DNA from: Micromonospora purpureochromogenes
GTDB taxonomy: Bacteria; Actinomycetota; Actinomycetes; Mycobacteriales; Micromonosporaceae
Direction of reading: 5' to 3'
DNA length: 64,000 nt
NCBI RefSeq assembly: GCF_900091515.1
Contig: NZ_LT607410.1
Span: 3,844,001 to 3,908,000 of the forward strand
Shown here: positions 1-8,300 of the stretch, in pieces
Layout: every line of letters starts with the position of its first letter
Numbering within the stretch: the first letter of the stretch is position 1
Position numbers and translations under genes: made by a program
Notes under the pieces: generated by a model
Seen by the model: the letters and a program-made list of their open reading frames with translations, nothing else
What the model was told of the DNA's origin: nothing
The model's database searches: none

Positions 1-1
1 G

Positions 2-613
2 GACCTGCGGGACTTCCTCGGCCGGGCGGTCGGGGCCGTCGCCGAGGCCGGGGTCGACGGCTTCCTCGTCCTCGGGGCCGGCCTGCCCACCCGGGGCAAC
101 GTGCACGAGGTGGCCACCTCCGCCACCGTGCTCTACACCGACGTCGACCCGGTCACCATCCGCCTCGGGCAGCGCATCCTGGCCGGCAGCGACCGCGCCG
201 GCTACGGCTACGGCGACGCCACCGACATCGGCACCGTCGACCCGGCCCAGCTGCACCGCTTCGTGCCCGGCTGGGGGAGGAGACCGGTCGGCGTGGTCTT
301 CCTCGGCCTGGCCGCCTTCCTGGACGACGAGACGCTGGCCCGGACCCTCGAGGAGGTCTACGACGCGGTGGCGCCGGGCAGCTTCCTGGCGTTCGACTTC
401 GACAGCGAGGAGCTGGCCGGGCATCCGCAGGCGCTGGCGATGATGGGGCCGCAGTTCCGGATGCGGACGCCGGCGTCGTTCGCCCCGCTGCTGGGGCGGT
501 GGGTGCCGACGGCCGAGGGCATCGTGCCGGTGGCCCGGTGGCGGCCGCGGGGCGAGCCGGCCGCGGTGCCGGACGCGTTCCTCGGCGGGCTGGCCGGCAA
601 GCCCACCGACTGA
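2..613 (+). CDS. S-adenosyl methyltransferase family protein (5' end outside window)
   Basis: The reading frame is open from the first bases, so the N-terminus lies upstream; 203 residues are visible of a family that is usually about 260-280. The stretch GAGLPTRGNVHEVA is the SAM-binding signature of the actinobacterial Methyltransf_19 (former DUF574) family. It is followed by YTDVDPV, where the acidic residue should hold the ribose of SAM, and by the VVFLGLAAFLDDE segment typical of the fold. The family is abundant in actinomycetes and mostly of unknown substrate. No partner gene is visible on this side; the next gene begins 72 bases downstream on the same strand. Family is secure, substrate unknown. 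Confidence 0.85.
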   Translation, partial: DLRDFLGRAVGAVAEAGVDGFLVLGAGLPTRGNVHEVATSATVLYTDVDPVTIRLGQRILAGSDRAGYGYGDATDIGTVDPAQLHRFVPGWGRRPVGVVFLGLAAFLDDETLARTLEEVYDAVAPGSFLAFDFDSEELAGHPQALAMMGPQFRMRTPASFAPLLGRWVPTAEGIVPVARWRPRGEPAAVPDAFLGGLAGKPTD

Positions 614-685
614 CCGGCCGGTGCGGCATCCGGCCGCGCGTCCGTATGATGCTTGCCCTACAGCAAGAATATCTGGAGGACGAAC

Positions 686-1864
686 ATGCCGGACGTGCCC
701 GCAGCGGTGTCCCGCGCGCTGCGCGCCGCCCCGCCGGACCAGCTGGTGGAGGCCGCGGACCGGGTCGTCCGGTCGCGGCTCGCCGCCTCGCGCACCGACG
801 TGTTCCTGGCCGACTACCGGATCACCGGGCTCTGGCCGGTCCTCGACCCCGACCTGCCGGACGCCGGCTTTCTCGCCTGCCAGGGGGTCGCGCAGCGCTG
901 CTTCAGCAGCCAGCAGCCGGTGCTGGACGCCCGGGACGACGGGCACTGCCGCGTCTGGGTGCCGCTGACCGCCTGGGGGGAGCGGCTCGGGGTGCTGCTG
1001 GTCGAGCTGACCGGGCCGGCGGACGCGCAGACGGTGGCGTCGATCGGCGAGGTCGCCGACGAGCTGGCCATCGCGCTGCGCGCGGCCGACCGGGAGACCG
1101 ACCGGTACCGCCGGGCCCGCCGCCGGGAACGGCTCAGCATGGCCGCCGAGATGCAGTGGGACCTGCTGCCCGGACGCAGCGTGCGGCACCACGCGTTCCT
1201 GCTGGCCGGCCAGTTGGAGCCGGCGTACGGCGTGGGCGGGGACCACTTCGACTGGTCCGTCGACTCGGACCGGCTCACCGTCACCGTGCTCAACGGGACC
1301 GGCACGGGCATGTCCGCCGCCCTGCTGACCACGTTGACCGTCAACGCGATGCGCAACGCCCGGCGCTCCGGCGGCGGGCTGGTGGAGCAGGCCGAGCTGG
1401 CCTCGGACACCATCCACTACCAGCACCGCGGCCGGCGGCACGTGGCGACGTTGCTGCTCACCGTCGACACCGTCACCGGGCGGGTACGCGCGGTGGACGC
1501 GGGTTCGCCGCACCTGCTGCGGGTCCGTGGCGCCACGGTGACGCCGATCGAGCTGGACCGCCAGCTCCCGCTGGGCATGTTCGCCGAGACGCGCTACGAC
1601 GTGCAGGAGTTCGACCTGGAGCCGGGGGACCGCCTCTTCGTGGTCAGCGACGGCGTCTACGACGCGCAGCCGGGCGGCCAGGAGGCGTACGGGGAACGGG
1701 CGATGGCGCGTTCGATGCGCTCCACGCGGTTGCAGCCGGCGACCGAGGCGGTTGGTACCGTGATGCGCGAACTGTTCGCTTACCACGCCGAAGCGGACCT
1801 GCGCGACGACGCCGTCGTCGTCTGTCTGGACTGGGTCGGTGTCAGCGATCGGGGCGATCGGTAG
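686..1864 (+). CDS. PP2C-type serine/threonine phosphatase, SpoIIE family
   Basis: A 392-residue protein. Residues about 20-140 look like a GAF-type sensor region. The C-terminal 230 residues are a SpoIIE/RsbU-type PP2C domain with the metal-binding GGDHFDW segment (usually GGDFYD), the loop NGTGTGMSAALL (usually D-GHG-AA) and the late SDGVYD motif. The first-metal region is slightly degenerate, yet the acidic residues GGD and SDG remain. Such enzymes dephosphorylate anti-anti-sigma factors in partner-switching stress circuits. No anti-sigma or STAS gene is next to it, so its target is unknown. The ATG at 686 was chosen because GGAGG lies 8 bases upstream; an in-frame TTG exists at 653. A TATGAT hexamer at 645-650 could be its -10 box. 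Confidence 0.8.
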   Translation: MPDVPAAVSRALRAAPPDQLVEAADRVVRSRLAASRTDVFLADYRITGLWPVLDPDLPDAGFLACQGVAQRCFSSQQPVLDARDDGHCRVWVPLTAWGERLGVLLVELTGPADAQTVASIGEVADELAIALRAADRETDRYRRARRRERLSMAAEMQWDLLPGRSVRHHAFLLAGQLEPAYGVGGDHFDWSVDSDRLTVTVLNGTGTGMSAALLTTLTVNAMRNARRSGGGLVEQAELASDTIHYQHRGRRHVATLLLTVDTVTGRVRAVDAGSPHLLRVRGATVTPIELDRQLPLGMFAETRYDVQEFDLEPGDRLFVVSDGVYDAQPGGQEAYGERAMARSMRSTRLQPATEAVGTVMRELFAYHAEADLRDDAVVVCLDWVGVSDRGDR

Positions 1865-1910
1865 CAGGCCGGCAGCCGGGTACGAGCGGAACAATCGCAG
1901 GGGGCACCGG

Positions 1911-2381
1911 GTGGAGCGACCTCCGAATCTCGCCGCGGCGATCGATGCTGCCGCCGAGGCGCTGATCGGTGTGCTCGACTCCGCCACCTCGCGGCACCAC
2001 GTCACCGTCCCGCCGACGCAGTTGCGGGTGCTCGCCCTGATCAGCGCGCGGCCGGACACCAACGTGAACCGGCTGGCGGAGCTGCTCGACGTCGTACCCT
2101 CCTCGGCCAGCCGGCTCTGCGACCGACTGGAGGCCACCGGCCTGCTGCGCCGGGTGGCCGACCCGCGCGACCGGCGGGAGGTCCGGCTGGTCCCCACCGC
2201 CGCGGCCCAGACCCTGCTCCGCGAGCTGAAGGAGCGGCGCCACCAGGCCGTGCAGGCGATCCTCGACCGGATGCCGGCGCGGGCGCAGCACGACCTGCTG
2301 CTGTCGTTGCTGGCCTTCGCGCAGGCCGTGGAGGCCGGTGCGGCGGCGCAGCCGGACGCCACCGCCGCGCGCACCGCCTGA
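1911..2381 (+). CDS. MarR-family transcriptional regulator
   Basis: A 156-residue winged-helix protein. The helix-turn-helix region lies at about residues 45-85 (LAELLDVVPSSASRLCDRLEATGLL), and the wing is the typical DPRDRREVRL segment. The start GTG at 1911 has an AGGGGG ribosome binding site 6-8 bases upstream. The same frame stays open back to 1839, but that would overlap the phosphatase gene. It lies 46 bases after the SpoIIE-type phosphatase on the same strand and could be co-transcribed. The ligand cannot be read from the sequence, and no clear dyad operator was found in its short upstream gap. Confidence 0.88.
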   Translation: MERPPNLAAAIDAAAEALIGVLDSATSRHHVTVPPTQLRVLALISARPDTNVNRLAELLDVVPSSASRLCDRLEATGLLRRVADPRDRREVRLVPTAAAQTLLRELKERRHQAVQAILDRMPARAQHDLLLSLLAFAQAVEAGAAAQPDATAARTA

Positions 2382-2674
2382 CCTCTTCACCCAGGCACGG
2401 AGCCGGCCCCCACTCCACTAGTGTCCTAGGATGCCTTACACGTGGTGACGCACCGCACACCGAACAACCGGGAAACGACGGAAGCGCGGCCCCGAGGGCC
2501 GATACGTGAGCCCGATATAGTGGCAACTCGCCGGCCCGCGATCACCACGTCGGGACGGCATCAGGGGAGGCCCCAGCCGGGGCCGCCGAGGCGCCGGCGC
2601 TGGCCGGCCCGTCAGCGCGCACGTCCCGCCGAGGCGCCCAGCAGGCGTCCGGTCCGTGCTGCGGAGGAGGTTCG
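2382..2674. other. Intergenic leader region before the pgsA-like operon
   Basis: About 290 bases without a convincing gene. A TATAGT hexamer at 2516-2521 is the best -10 candidate, without a good -35 partner. The short open frames here lack codon bias and ribosome binding sites. It probably holds the promoter of the long operon beginning at 2675. Confidence 0.4.
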
Positions 2675-3313
2675 GTGTCGCGTCGGCCGGCTCGGGCAGA
2701 GCACCCGCAGAGCACGGACGGCACCGCGGTCGGCGACCGGGTGTTGACCCTGCCGAACCTGATCAGCTTCGTCCGGCTGCTCGGCGTCCCGCTCTTCCTC
2801 TACCTGTTCCTGGTGGTGAAGGCGGACGTGGCGGCGATTGTGGTGCTGGCCGTCGGCGGCACCACCGACTGGGTCGACGGGTGGATCGCCCGGCGCCTCG
2901 GCCAGGTCAGCCGCCTCGGCGAGCTGCTCGACCCGTTCGCCGACCGGCTCTACATCCTCGCGACGCTGCTCGCCTTCACCGCCCGCGAGGTGGTGCCGTG
3001 GCAGTTCACGGCCGCGCTGCTGGCCCGGGAGCTGCTGCTGCTCGGTTCGCTGGCGGTGCTGCGCCGGCACGGGTACGGCCCGCCGCCGGTGCACTACGTG
3101 GGTAAGACGGCCACCTTCCTGCTGCTGGCCGCCTTCCCGATCCTGCTGCTGGGCACCGCGTCGGAGTCGGTGGCCACCGCCGCCGGGGCGATCGGCTGGG
3201 GCCTGGCCTGGTGGGGCCTGGTGCTCTACTGGGTGGCCGGCGCCATGTACGTGGTGCAGGCGGCCCGGCTGGTCCGGTCCGTGCGGACCCGCTCCGGGGG
3301 AGCGGCGGCATGA
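2675..3313 (+). CDS. CDP-alcohol phosphatidyltransferase (PgsA2-like)
   Basis: A 212-residue integral membrane enzyme. The CDP-alcohol phosphatidyltransferase signature DG-x2-AR-x8-G-x3-D-x3-D is complete: DGWIARRLGQVSRLGELLDP followed by FAD. The two aspartates upstream (TTDWVDG) complete the metal site. Several hydrophobic helices follow. The enzyme moves a phosphatidyl group from CDP-diacylglycerol to an alcohol acceptor; whether the acceptor is glycerol phosphate or an inositol phosphate cannot be told here. GTG at 2675 is preceded by GGAGGAGG. It is the first gene of a packed operon and overlaps the next gene by 4 bases. Position matches Rv1822 (pgsA2) of M. tuberculosis. Confidence 0.9.
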   Translation: MSRRPARAEHPQSTDGTAVGDRVLTLPNLISFVRLLGVPLFLYLFLVVKADVAAIVVLAVGGTTDWVDGWIARRLGQVSRLGELLDPFADRLYILATLLAFTAREVVPWQFTAALLARELLLLGSLAVLRRHGYGPPPVHYVGKTATFLLLAAFPILLLGTASESVATAAGAIGWGLAWWGLVLYWVAGAMYVVQAARLVRSVRTRSGGAAA

Positions 3314-4257
3314 GCGCGCCGCCGGACTCCGGTGGGCGTACCACCCGGGCGTTCACCCCCGACTTCCTGACCGAGCTGTTCCGCAATCCGTTGGATCCGG
3401 GCTACGCCGACGCGGCCGCCCGGCGCCGGGAGTCGCCACCGCCGGCGGGGTGGCGGGGCGCCTCCACGCGCGCGGTGAGCGTCGTGGTGATCGCGGTGGT
3501 CGGTTTCCTGTTCGCGGTGGCCTACCGGGAGACGATGGCGGACGAGCCGAGCCGTAGTCAGGCCCGGGCCGGGCTGATCGCGCAGATCAAGCAGCGGGAG
3601 AGCGAGACCGACGAGATGACCGCCCGCGCGGACCGGCTGCGCGAGGAGGTGGGTCGGCAGCGCGACGCCGCGCTGAGCGGTTCGCAGGCGGCCCGGTTGC
3701 GCAACCTGGAGGCGGGGACCGGTCTGGGTCGGGTACGGGGCGACGGGGTGGTGGTCCGGCTGGCCGACGCGGAGCCGAAGGACGACGACGCGGTCTCCGG
3801 CGCCTCGGACGCCGGTCCGCCCCGCGTTATCTACACGGACCTGCAGAAGGTGGCCAACGACCTGTGGGCGTCCGGGGCGGAGGCGGTGGCGATCAACGGT
3901 CAGCGGTTGACGGCGACGTCGACGATCCGCTCGGCGGGTGCGGCGATCCTGGTGGATTTCCGCCCGGTGACGAGCCCGTACGAGGTGACGGCGATCGGGC
4001 CGGGGTCGATGCGCGACAAGTTCGAGGAGAGCCGGGCGGCGTATCTGATGCGCCGGGTGGCGAAGGAGACCGGCCTGTCGTTCCAGGTCCGGGACGCGGA
4101 GGACCTCACCCTGCCGGCCGCGCCGGAGCCGCGGCTACGCTACGCCCAGCCTTCGGTCAGTCCGAGCCCGTCGCCGTCGGGTTCGGGCGACCGTTCGTCG
4201 AGTCCCGGGCCGTCCGGTTCGGGTACGTCCCCCCGCCCCTCCGGAGGTGTCCGATGA
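3310..4257 (+). CDS. DUF881 membrane-anchored coiled-coil protein (first copy)
   Basis: A 315-residue protein. A cytoplasmic N-terminus of about 50 residues is followed by one membrane helix (VSVVVIAVVGFLFAVAY), a charged coiled coil (about residues 90-135), then the DUF881 domain and a low-complexity Pro/Ser/Gly tail. DUF881 proteins (YlxW/YlxX in Bacillus subtilis) are encoded next to sbp, and there close to ftsA-ftsZ; their exact role is unsettled but envelope or division linked. ATG at 3310 overlaps the phosphatidyltransferase stop (ATGA), and the stop overlaps the sbp start, so the three genes are translationally coupled. Corresponds by position to Rv1823. Confidence 0.9.
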   Translation: MSAPPDSGGRTTRAFTPDFLTELFRNPLDPGYADAAARRRESPPPAGWRGASTRAVSVVVIAVVGFLFAVAYRETMADEPSRSQARAGLIAQIKQRESETDEMTARADRLREEVGRQRDAALSGSQAARLRNLEAGTGLGRVRGDGVVVRLADAEPKDDDAVSGASDAGPPRVIYTDLQKVANDLWASGAEAVAINGQRLTATSTIRSAGAAILVDFRPVTSPYEVTAIGPGSMRDKFEESRAAYLMRRVAKETGLSFQVRDAEDLTLPAAPEPRLRYAQPSVSPSPSPSGSGDRSSSPGPSGSGTSPRPSGGVR

Positions 4258-4586
4258 TCGCGGTGCTGGCGCTGCTCGCCGGTGTGGTTCTCGGGATCTA
4301 CCTGGACCCGACCGTGCCCGCCGCGTTGCAGCCGTATCTGCCGATCGCGGTGGTGGCGGCGCTGGACGCGGTGTTCGGTGGGGTGCGGGCGAAGCTGGAC
4401 CGGATCTTCGACGACAAGCAGTTCGTGGTGTCGTTCATTTCGAACGTGCTGGTGGCGGGTCTGATCGTGTACCTGGGTGACCAGCTGGGGGTGGGTGGTC
4501 AGCTCTCCACCGGTGTGGTGGTCGTGCTCGGGGTGCGGATCTTCGGCAACGTGGCGGCGATCCGTCGTCACCTGTTCCGGGCGTAG
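4254..4586 (+). CDS. sbp: Small basic protein Sbp (DUF1290)
   Basis: A 110-residue protein made almost entirely of membrane helices. It starts with MIAVLALLAGVVLGIYLDP, contains the conserved middle PYLPIAVVAALDAVFGG-RA-L and ends with the basic RIFGNVAAIRRHLF tail. These features match the small basic protein family (B. subtilis Sbp, Rv1824). Its biochemical function is unknown, but it always travels with DUF881 genes. It overlaps the upstream DUF881 stop by 4 bases (ATGA), and the second DUF881 gene follows after 10 bases. Confidence 0.92.
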   Translation: MIAVLALLAGVVLGIYLDPTVPAALQPYLPIAVVAALDAVFGGVRAKLDRIFDDKQFVVSFISNVLVAGLIVYLGDQLGVGGQLSTGVVVVLGVRIFGNVAAIRRHLFRA

Positions 4587-4596
4587 GTTTGTGGCG

Positions 4597-5598
4597 ATGA
4601 GCGACGAGCAGCGGGACACCGGCACGGGATGGCCTCAGCCGGCGGAGCCGCGCCGGCCGTCGGGGCCGGCGGGTGAGCCGGATCCCCGGCCGGACGCCCC
4701 GGATCCGGACGAGTTGAGTCCGCTGGTGCCGCCGGCGCAGGAGCCGGCGCGGCCGGAGCCGCCGGCGTCGCCGCCGGCGGAGGAGGCCGAGACACAGCGG
4801 ATCGAGGCCGCACCGGCGCCCGCCGAGGTGGACCCGGAACCGGCCGCGGCCGACCCGGAGCGCGTCGACGCGGAGCGGGTGGCCCCGGTGCCGGCGGGTC
4901 GCCGGTGGACCTCCGCGGGCGTGATGATCGCGGTGTTGCTGGCGTTGCTCGGGTTCACCCTGGTGGTCCAGTTCAAGACGACGTCGACGGATCCGACGCT
5001 GGCGGCGACCCGGCAGGAGGACCTGGTCCGGATCTTCTCGGATCTGGATTCCCGGGAGAAGCGGCTGCAGCAGGACATCGAGGCGCTGGAGGAGAGCCGG
5101 CGGCAGTTGCGTTCGGGTGAGCAGGGTCGGCAGGCGGCGTTGGACGAGGCGCGGCGGCGGGCGGACGAGCTGGGGATCCTGGCGGGGACGTTGCCGGCGC
5201 GGGGTCCGGGGCTGAGTGTGGAGTTCCGGCCGGGTGCGGGCAAGCCGATCCGGGCGGACCGGATCCTGGACGCGGTGCAGGAGTTGCGGGGCGCGGGCGC
5301 GGAGGCGATGCAGATCTCCGGCGCCGGCGGGTCGCCGGTGCGGATCATCGCCTCGACGTACTTCCTGGACGGGTCGGGCGGCTCGTTGGTGGTGGACGGG
5401 CGGTCGTTGTCGGGTCCGTTCACGATCACGGTGATCGGTGATCCGAAGACGATGGAGACGGCGTTGAAGATTCCGGGCGGGGTGGCCGCATCGGTCGCGG
5501 GTGACGGCGGTACCGTGAACGTTGATGAGCGTGGGGTTGCCGAGGTTTCGGCACTGCACGCGCCGATGAAGCTGGAACACGCCCGTCCGGTCTCCTGA
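4597..5598 (+). CDS. DUF881 membrane-anchored coiled-coil protein (second copy)
   Basis: A 333-residue paralogue of the gene at 3310. A long Pro/Glu/Ala-rich cytoplasmic N-terminus (about 100 residues) is followed by one membrane helix (VMIAVLLALLGFTLVVQF), a coiled coil rich in Glu, Arg and Gln (about residues 140-190) and the DUF881 domain. ATG at 4597 fits a weak GTAGG 9 bases upstream; GTG at 4591 is the alternative. The two copies differ in where the low-complexity tail sits: C-terminal in the first, N-terminal in this one. This suggests a heteromeric complex with Sbp between them, which is inference. Corresponds by position to Rv1825. Confidence 0.9.
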   Translation: MSDEQRDTGTGWPQPAEPRRPSGPAGEPDPRPDAPDPDELSPLVPPAQEPARPEPPASPPAEEAETQRIEAAPAPAEVDPEPAAADPERVDAERVAPVPAGRRWTSAGVMIAVLLALLGFTLVVQFKTTSTDPTLAATRQEDLVRIFSDLDSREKRLQQDIEALEESRRQLRSGEQGRQAALDEARRRADELGILAGTLPARGPGLSVEFRPGAGKPIRADRILDAVQELRGAGAEAMQISGAGGSPVRIIASTYFLDGSGGSLVVDGRSLSGPFTITVIGDPKTMETALKIPGGVAASVAGDGGTVNVDERGVAEVSALHAPMKLEHARPVS

Positions 5599-5654
5599 CC
5601 GGCGCGGCCGCGTCGGATCACCTCCGGCGCACCGATGGATGAAGGACGCGTCTG

Positions 5655-6035
5655 GTGATTCCTGAGGATCTGCGTTACACCGCCGAGCACGAGTGGGTGG
5701 TCGGCGCCGACGGCGGCACGCTCCGCGTCGGCATCACCCACTTCGCGCAGGACGCGTTGGGTGACATCGTGTTCGTCCAGTTGCCCGACGAGGGTGCGGT
5801 GGTGGCGGCCGGTGAGCCGCTGGGTGAGATCGAGTCGACCAAGAGCGTGTCGGAGATCTACGCCCCGGTGAGCGGGACGGTGGCGGCGCGGAACGAGGCG
5901 CTGGGCGACACCCCCGAGGTGATCAACACGGACCCGTACGGTGCGGGTTGGCTGTTGGAGATCACGCCGGATGATCCGTCGGCGTTGGACGGCTTGCTGA
6001 CCGCCGGTGCGTACCGCGAGCTGACCGAGAGCTGA
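5655..6035 (+). CDS. gcvH: Glycine cleavage system H protein
   Basis: A 126-residue lipoyl carrier protein. It begins with the family opening IPEDLRYTAEHEWV and carries the lipoylation motif GEIESTKSVSE, with the acceptor lysine at residue 63. It shuttles the aminomethyl group between GcvP, GcvT and the lipoamide dehydrogenase. GTG at 5655 has GAAGGA 8 bases upstream. Its placement between DUF881 and the FHA gene, far from gcvT, is the normal actinobacterial arrangement. gcvP lies 10.4 kb downstream here. gcvT and lpd are not in the window. No glycine riboswitch was seen in front of this gene, unlike gcvP. Confidence 0.96.
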   Translation: MIPEDLRYTAEHEWVVGADGGTLRVGITHFAQDALGDIVFVQLPDEGAVVAAGEPLGEIESTKSVSEIYAPVSGTVAARNEALGDTPEVINTDPYGAGWLLEITPDDPSALDGLLTAGAYRELTES

Positions 6036-6075
6036 GTGTGCCCTGTCCGGGCGCGGGGAGTTTCCGCGCGTCCGG

Positions 6076-6104
6076 TTGCCCTGCATTTCGGCGCTGGCTA
6101 GGCT
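6076..6104 (+). promoter_or_regulatory. Possible housekeeping promoter for the FHA gene
   Basis: TTGCCC (6076-6081) and TAGGCT (6099-6104) are separated by exactly 17 bases and point at the FHA gene 147 bases downstream. This resembles an actinobacterial sigma-70-type promoter, but it is an unproven match in a 215-base gap. Confidence 0.4.
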
Positions 6105-6250
6105 CGCCCAGTCGACCGAGAACCCCAATAGTTGAGCGTTGTGTAATTGCCTTCCCGGGCACGGGGAGCCAGCCGCCGGGTGTGCGACTGCCCGGCGGCC
6201 AGACCCGCCATTACCCCGACGCTGACCGAACAGATCCGTGAGGTGGTCCC

Positions 6251-6703
6251 ATGACGCGCCCAGGCGACGAGTTCCCCCCGCTCGACGTCACTTCGACGCT
6301 CAATCTCGGTTCGTTGGACGAAGTGCTGGAGGGTCCGGACACCGATGTGGTGCCGAGCCGGATGTCCGGCTCGTTGCCGCCGGGAATGGCGCTGCTGGTG
6401 GTTCGTCGTGGCCCGAACGCGGGTGCCCGGTTCCTGCTGGACCATGACGTGACCACGAGTGGCCGGCACCCCGACAGTGACATCTTCCTCGACGACGTGA
6501 CGGTGTCGCGGCGGCACGCGGAGTTCCACCGTGACGGTGGCACGTTCACGGTGCGGGACGTGGGCAGCCTCAACGGCACGTACGTGAACCGGGAGCGGGT
6601 CGAGGCGGCCACGTTGAGCAATGGTGACGAGGTGCAGATCGGTAAGTTCCGGGTGGTGTTCATCGCCGGTCCGCGCCCGGAGGAGGAGGCCGGCCGGGGG
6701 TGA
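6251..6703 (+). CDS. garA: FHA-domain protein, GarA/OdhI type
   Basis: A 150-residue protein with one forkhead-associated domain at about residues 60-135, containing the phosphothreonine-binding motifs SGRHPDSDI, VSRRHAEF and SLNGTYVN. The N-terminus carries threonines in DVTSTLNLGSL, at the place where GarA and OdhI have their kinase-target ETTS motif. In relatives the phosphorylated N-terminus folds back onto the FHA domain, and the free form inhibits 2-oxoglutarate dehydrogenase. The match of the acceptor motif is loose, so regulation by PknB-like kinases is inferred. It sits between gcvH and the FtsR-type gene, as Rv1827 does, and overlaps that gene by 4 bases. Confidence 0.88.
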   Translation: MTRPGDEFPPLDVTSTLNLGSLDEVLEGPDTDVVPSRMSGSLPPGMALLVVRRGPNAGARFLLDHDVTTSGRHPDSDIFLDDVTVSRRHAEFHRDGGTFTVRDVGSLNGTYVNRERVEAATLSNGDEVQIGKFRVVFIAGPRPEEEAGRG

Positions 6704-7452
6704 ACGATCCTGCGGCTTCCTCGCCGCCCGGTGCGGCCCGTGCGCATCCGCTGATGAGCATCGGCGAGGTGCTGGGGCAGTTGCGGGTGGAGTTCCCGGA
6801 CGTCACCATCTCGAAGTTGCGGTTCCTCGAGGCCGAGGGTCTGGTGGAGCCGCAGCGGACGGCGGCGGGTTACCGGAAGTACAGCTGGGACGACGTGGCC
6901 CGGCTGCGGTTCGTGTTGACCGCGCAGCGGGATCAGTATCTGCCGTTGCGGGTGATCCGTGACCAGTTGGCCGAGTGGGACACCGGTGGTGACGGCCCGG
7001 GTCGGCAGCGGCCGACGTTGGTGGCGGTGGGTCCGGGTGGTGAGGTGCCGGGCCGTGCGGTGGAGGAGCCCGAGTCGTCGCAGGTGCGGCTCGGGCGGGC
7101 GGATCTGGTGGCGCACAGCGGGGTCGACGAGTCGACGTTGGCGGAGTTGGAGCGCCTCGGTGTGCTGGTGTCGGATCCGCCGGGCTGGTACGACGCGGAT
7201 GCGTTGATCATCGCGCGGGCGGTGGCGGGTCTGGCGGCGTACGGGTTGGAGCCGCGGCATCTGCGGGCGTACCGGTCGGCGGCGGATCGTGAGGTCGGTC
7301 TGTTCGCTCAGTTGGTGGCGCCGTTGGCGCGGCAGAGTGATCCGGCGGCGCGGGCGCGGGCGGCGGAGACGGCGCGGGAGTTGATGGCGTTGTCGCAGCA
7401 GTTGCACGCCGCGTTGGTGCGGGTGGGGTTGCGCTCGACGTTGGGTCGGTGA
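6700..7452 (+). CDS. ftsR: MerR-family regulator, FtsR type (Rv1828-like)
   Basis: A 250-residue protein with a MerR winged helix near the N-terminus. The region MSIGEVLGQLRVEFPDVTIS, then KLRFLEAEGLVEP and GYRKYSWDDVARLRF, is the hallmark of this actinobacterial subgroup. A long C-terminal part follows (about residues 130-250) with a second helical section but no obvious cysteine ligand set. In Corynebacterium glutamicum the orthologue FtsR activates ftsZ. Start GTG at 6700 overlaps the FHA stop (GTGA). Gene order FHA-FtsR-DUF151 is conserved in actinobacteria. Confidence 0.88.
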   Translation: MNDPAASSPPGAARAHPLMSIGEVLGQLRVEFPDVTISKLRFLEAEGLVEPQRTAAGYRKYSWDDVARLRFVLTAQRDQYLPLRVIRDQLAEWDTGGDGPGRQRPTLVAVGPGGEVPGRAVEEPESSQVRLGRADLVAHSGVDESTLAELERLGVLVSDPPGWYDADALIIARAVAGLAAYGLEPRHLRAYRSAADREVGLFAQLVAPLARQSDPAARARAAETARELMALSQQLHAALVRVGLRSTLGR

Positions 7453-7635
7453 GCTGGTCGTCGAGGCGTCGTGCGGAAAGATCTGCCCCGGGAAGCGTGT
7501 CGTAGGCTTGCCGGGGTAACCCTTTTCTGGCGCGGGGCGTGGTGCTGGTGCGCATGGGACGACCGTGTCGCGGTCCGTGTACCGTGCAGGGAAGGGCGCG
7601 GTGCGGGCGTAGGTGACAACGACACGGAGGCGGCG

Positions 7636-8100
7636 GTGCGCGAGCTGAGCGTGGTCGGAGTTCGGGTGGAGCTGCCCAGCAACCAGCCGATCGTCCTGCT
7701 CAGGGAGGTCGAGGGGGACCGCTACCTGCCGATCTGGATCGGTGCGGTGGAGGCGACGGCGATCGCTTACGAGCAGCAGGGGGTCAAGCCGGCCCGGCCG
7801 TTGACGCATGATCTGTTGCGGGATGTGCTGGCGGCGTTGAAGGCGCCGTTGCGGGCGGTGGAGATCACCGAGTTGAAGGAGAACGTCTTCTACGCCGATC
7901 TGCTGATCGGGGACGGCGTGCGGGTGTCGGCCCGGCCGAGCGATTCGATCGCGTTGGCGTTGCGGGTGGGTGCTCCGATTCGTTGTGCCGAGCAGGTCCT
8001 CAGCGAGGCGGGGATCGTGATTCCCGACGAGCAGGAGGACGAGGTGGAGAAGTTCCGCGAGTTCCTGGAGCAGGTGCGTCCGGAGGATTTCGCCGGCTGA
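7636..8100 (+). CDS. Bifunctional nuclease family protein (DUF151)
   Basis: A 154-residue protein starting with the family opening VRELSVVGVRVELPSNQPIV. Conserved internal segments are LPIWIGAVEATAI, RPLTHDLL and ARPSDSIALALRVGAPI. The acidic C-terminal tail (PDEQEDEVEKFREFLEQ) is typical of the actinobacterial members (Rv1829). Some members have reported DNase/RNase activity; the cellular role here is unknown. The frame is open further upstream to 7471, but GTG at 7636 fits the family length and has GGAGG 5 bases before it. A hairpin terminator follows the stop. Confidence 0.92.
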   Translation: MRELSVVGVRVELPSNQPIVLLREVEGDRYLPIWIGAVEATAIAYEQQGVKPARPLTHDLLRDVLAALKAPLRAVEITELKENVFYADLLIGDGVRVSARPSDSIALALRVGAPIRCAEQVLSEAGIVIPDEQEDEVEKFREFLEQVRPEDFAG

Positions 8101-8125
8101 GGGTCGAGGCTCGGCCATCTTCTGT

Positions 8126-8152
8126 CGGGGCGTCACTGTGGGTGACGCCCCG
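8126..8152 (+). terminator. Hairpin terminator after the DUF151 gene
   Basis: An 11-bp perfect stem (CGGGGCGTCAC with GTGACGCCCCG) around the loop TGTGG begins 26 bases after the DUF151 stop. There is no T run, as is common for actinomycete terminators. A related hairpin sits at 9129-9151. Confidence 0.65.
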
Positions 8153-8300
8153 GGTGTGTGTGGTGGTGCGTCGTGTCGCTGCGCGGCGTGTCGCGACCGT
8201 TCCTCCGCGGTAACCCCTGCGCCCGGCGATAGGGTTGCCGTGTCGAGGGGTGCACGTCCCGGAAACGACGTGTCACCGCACTGACGGGGAGGTTGTCGGG

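Noticed and set aside
6211..8136. A 641-codon minus-strand frame opposite the FHA, FtsR and DUF151 genes.
   Set aside because: His/Arg/Pro-rich shadow of the three well-supported plus-strand genes.
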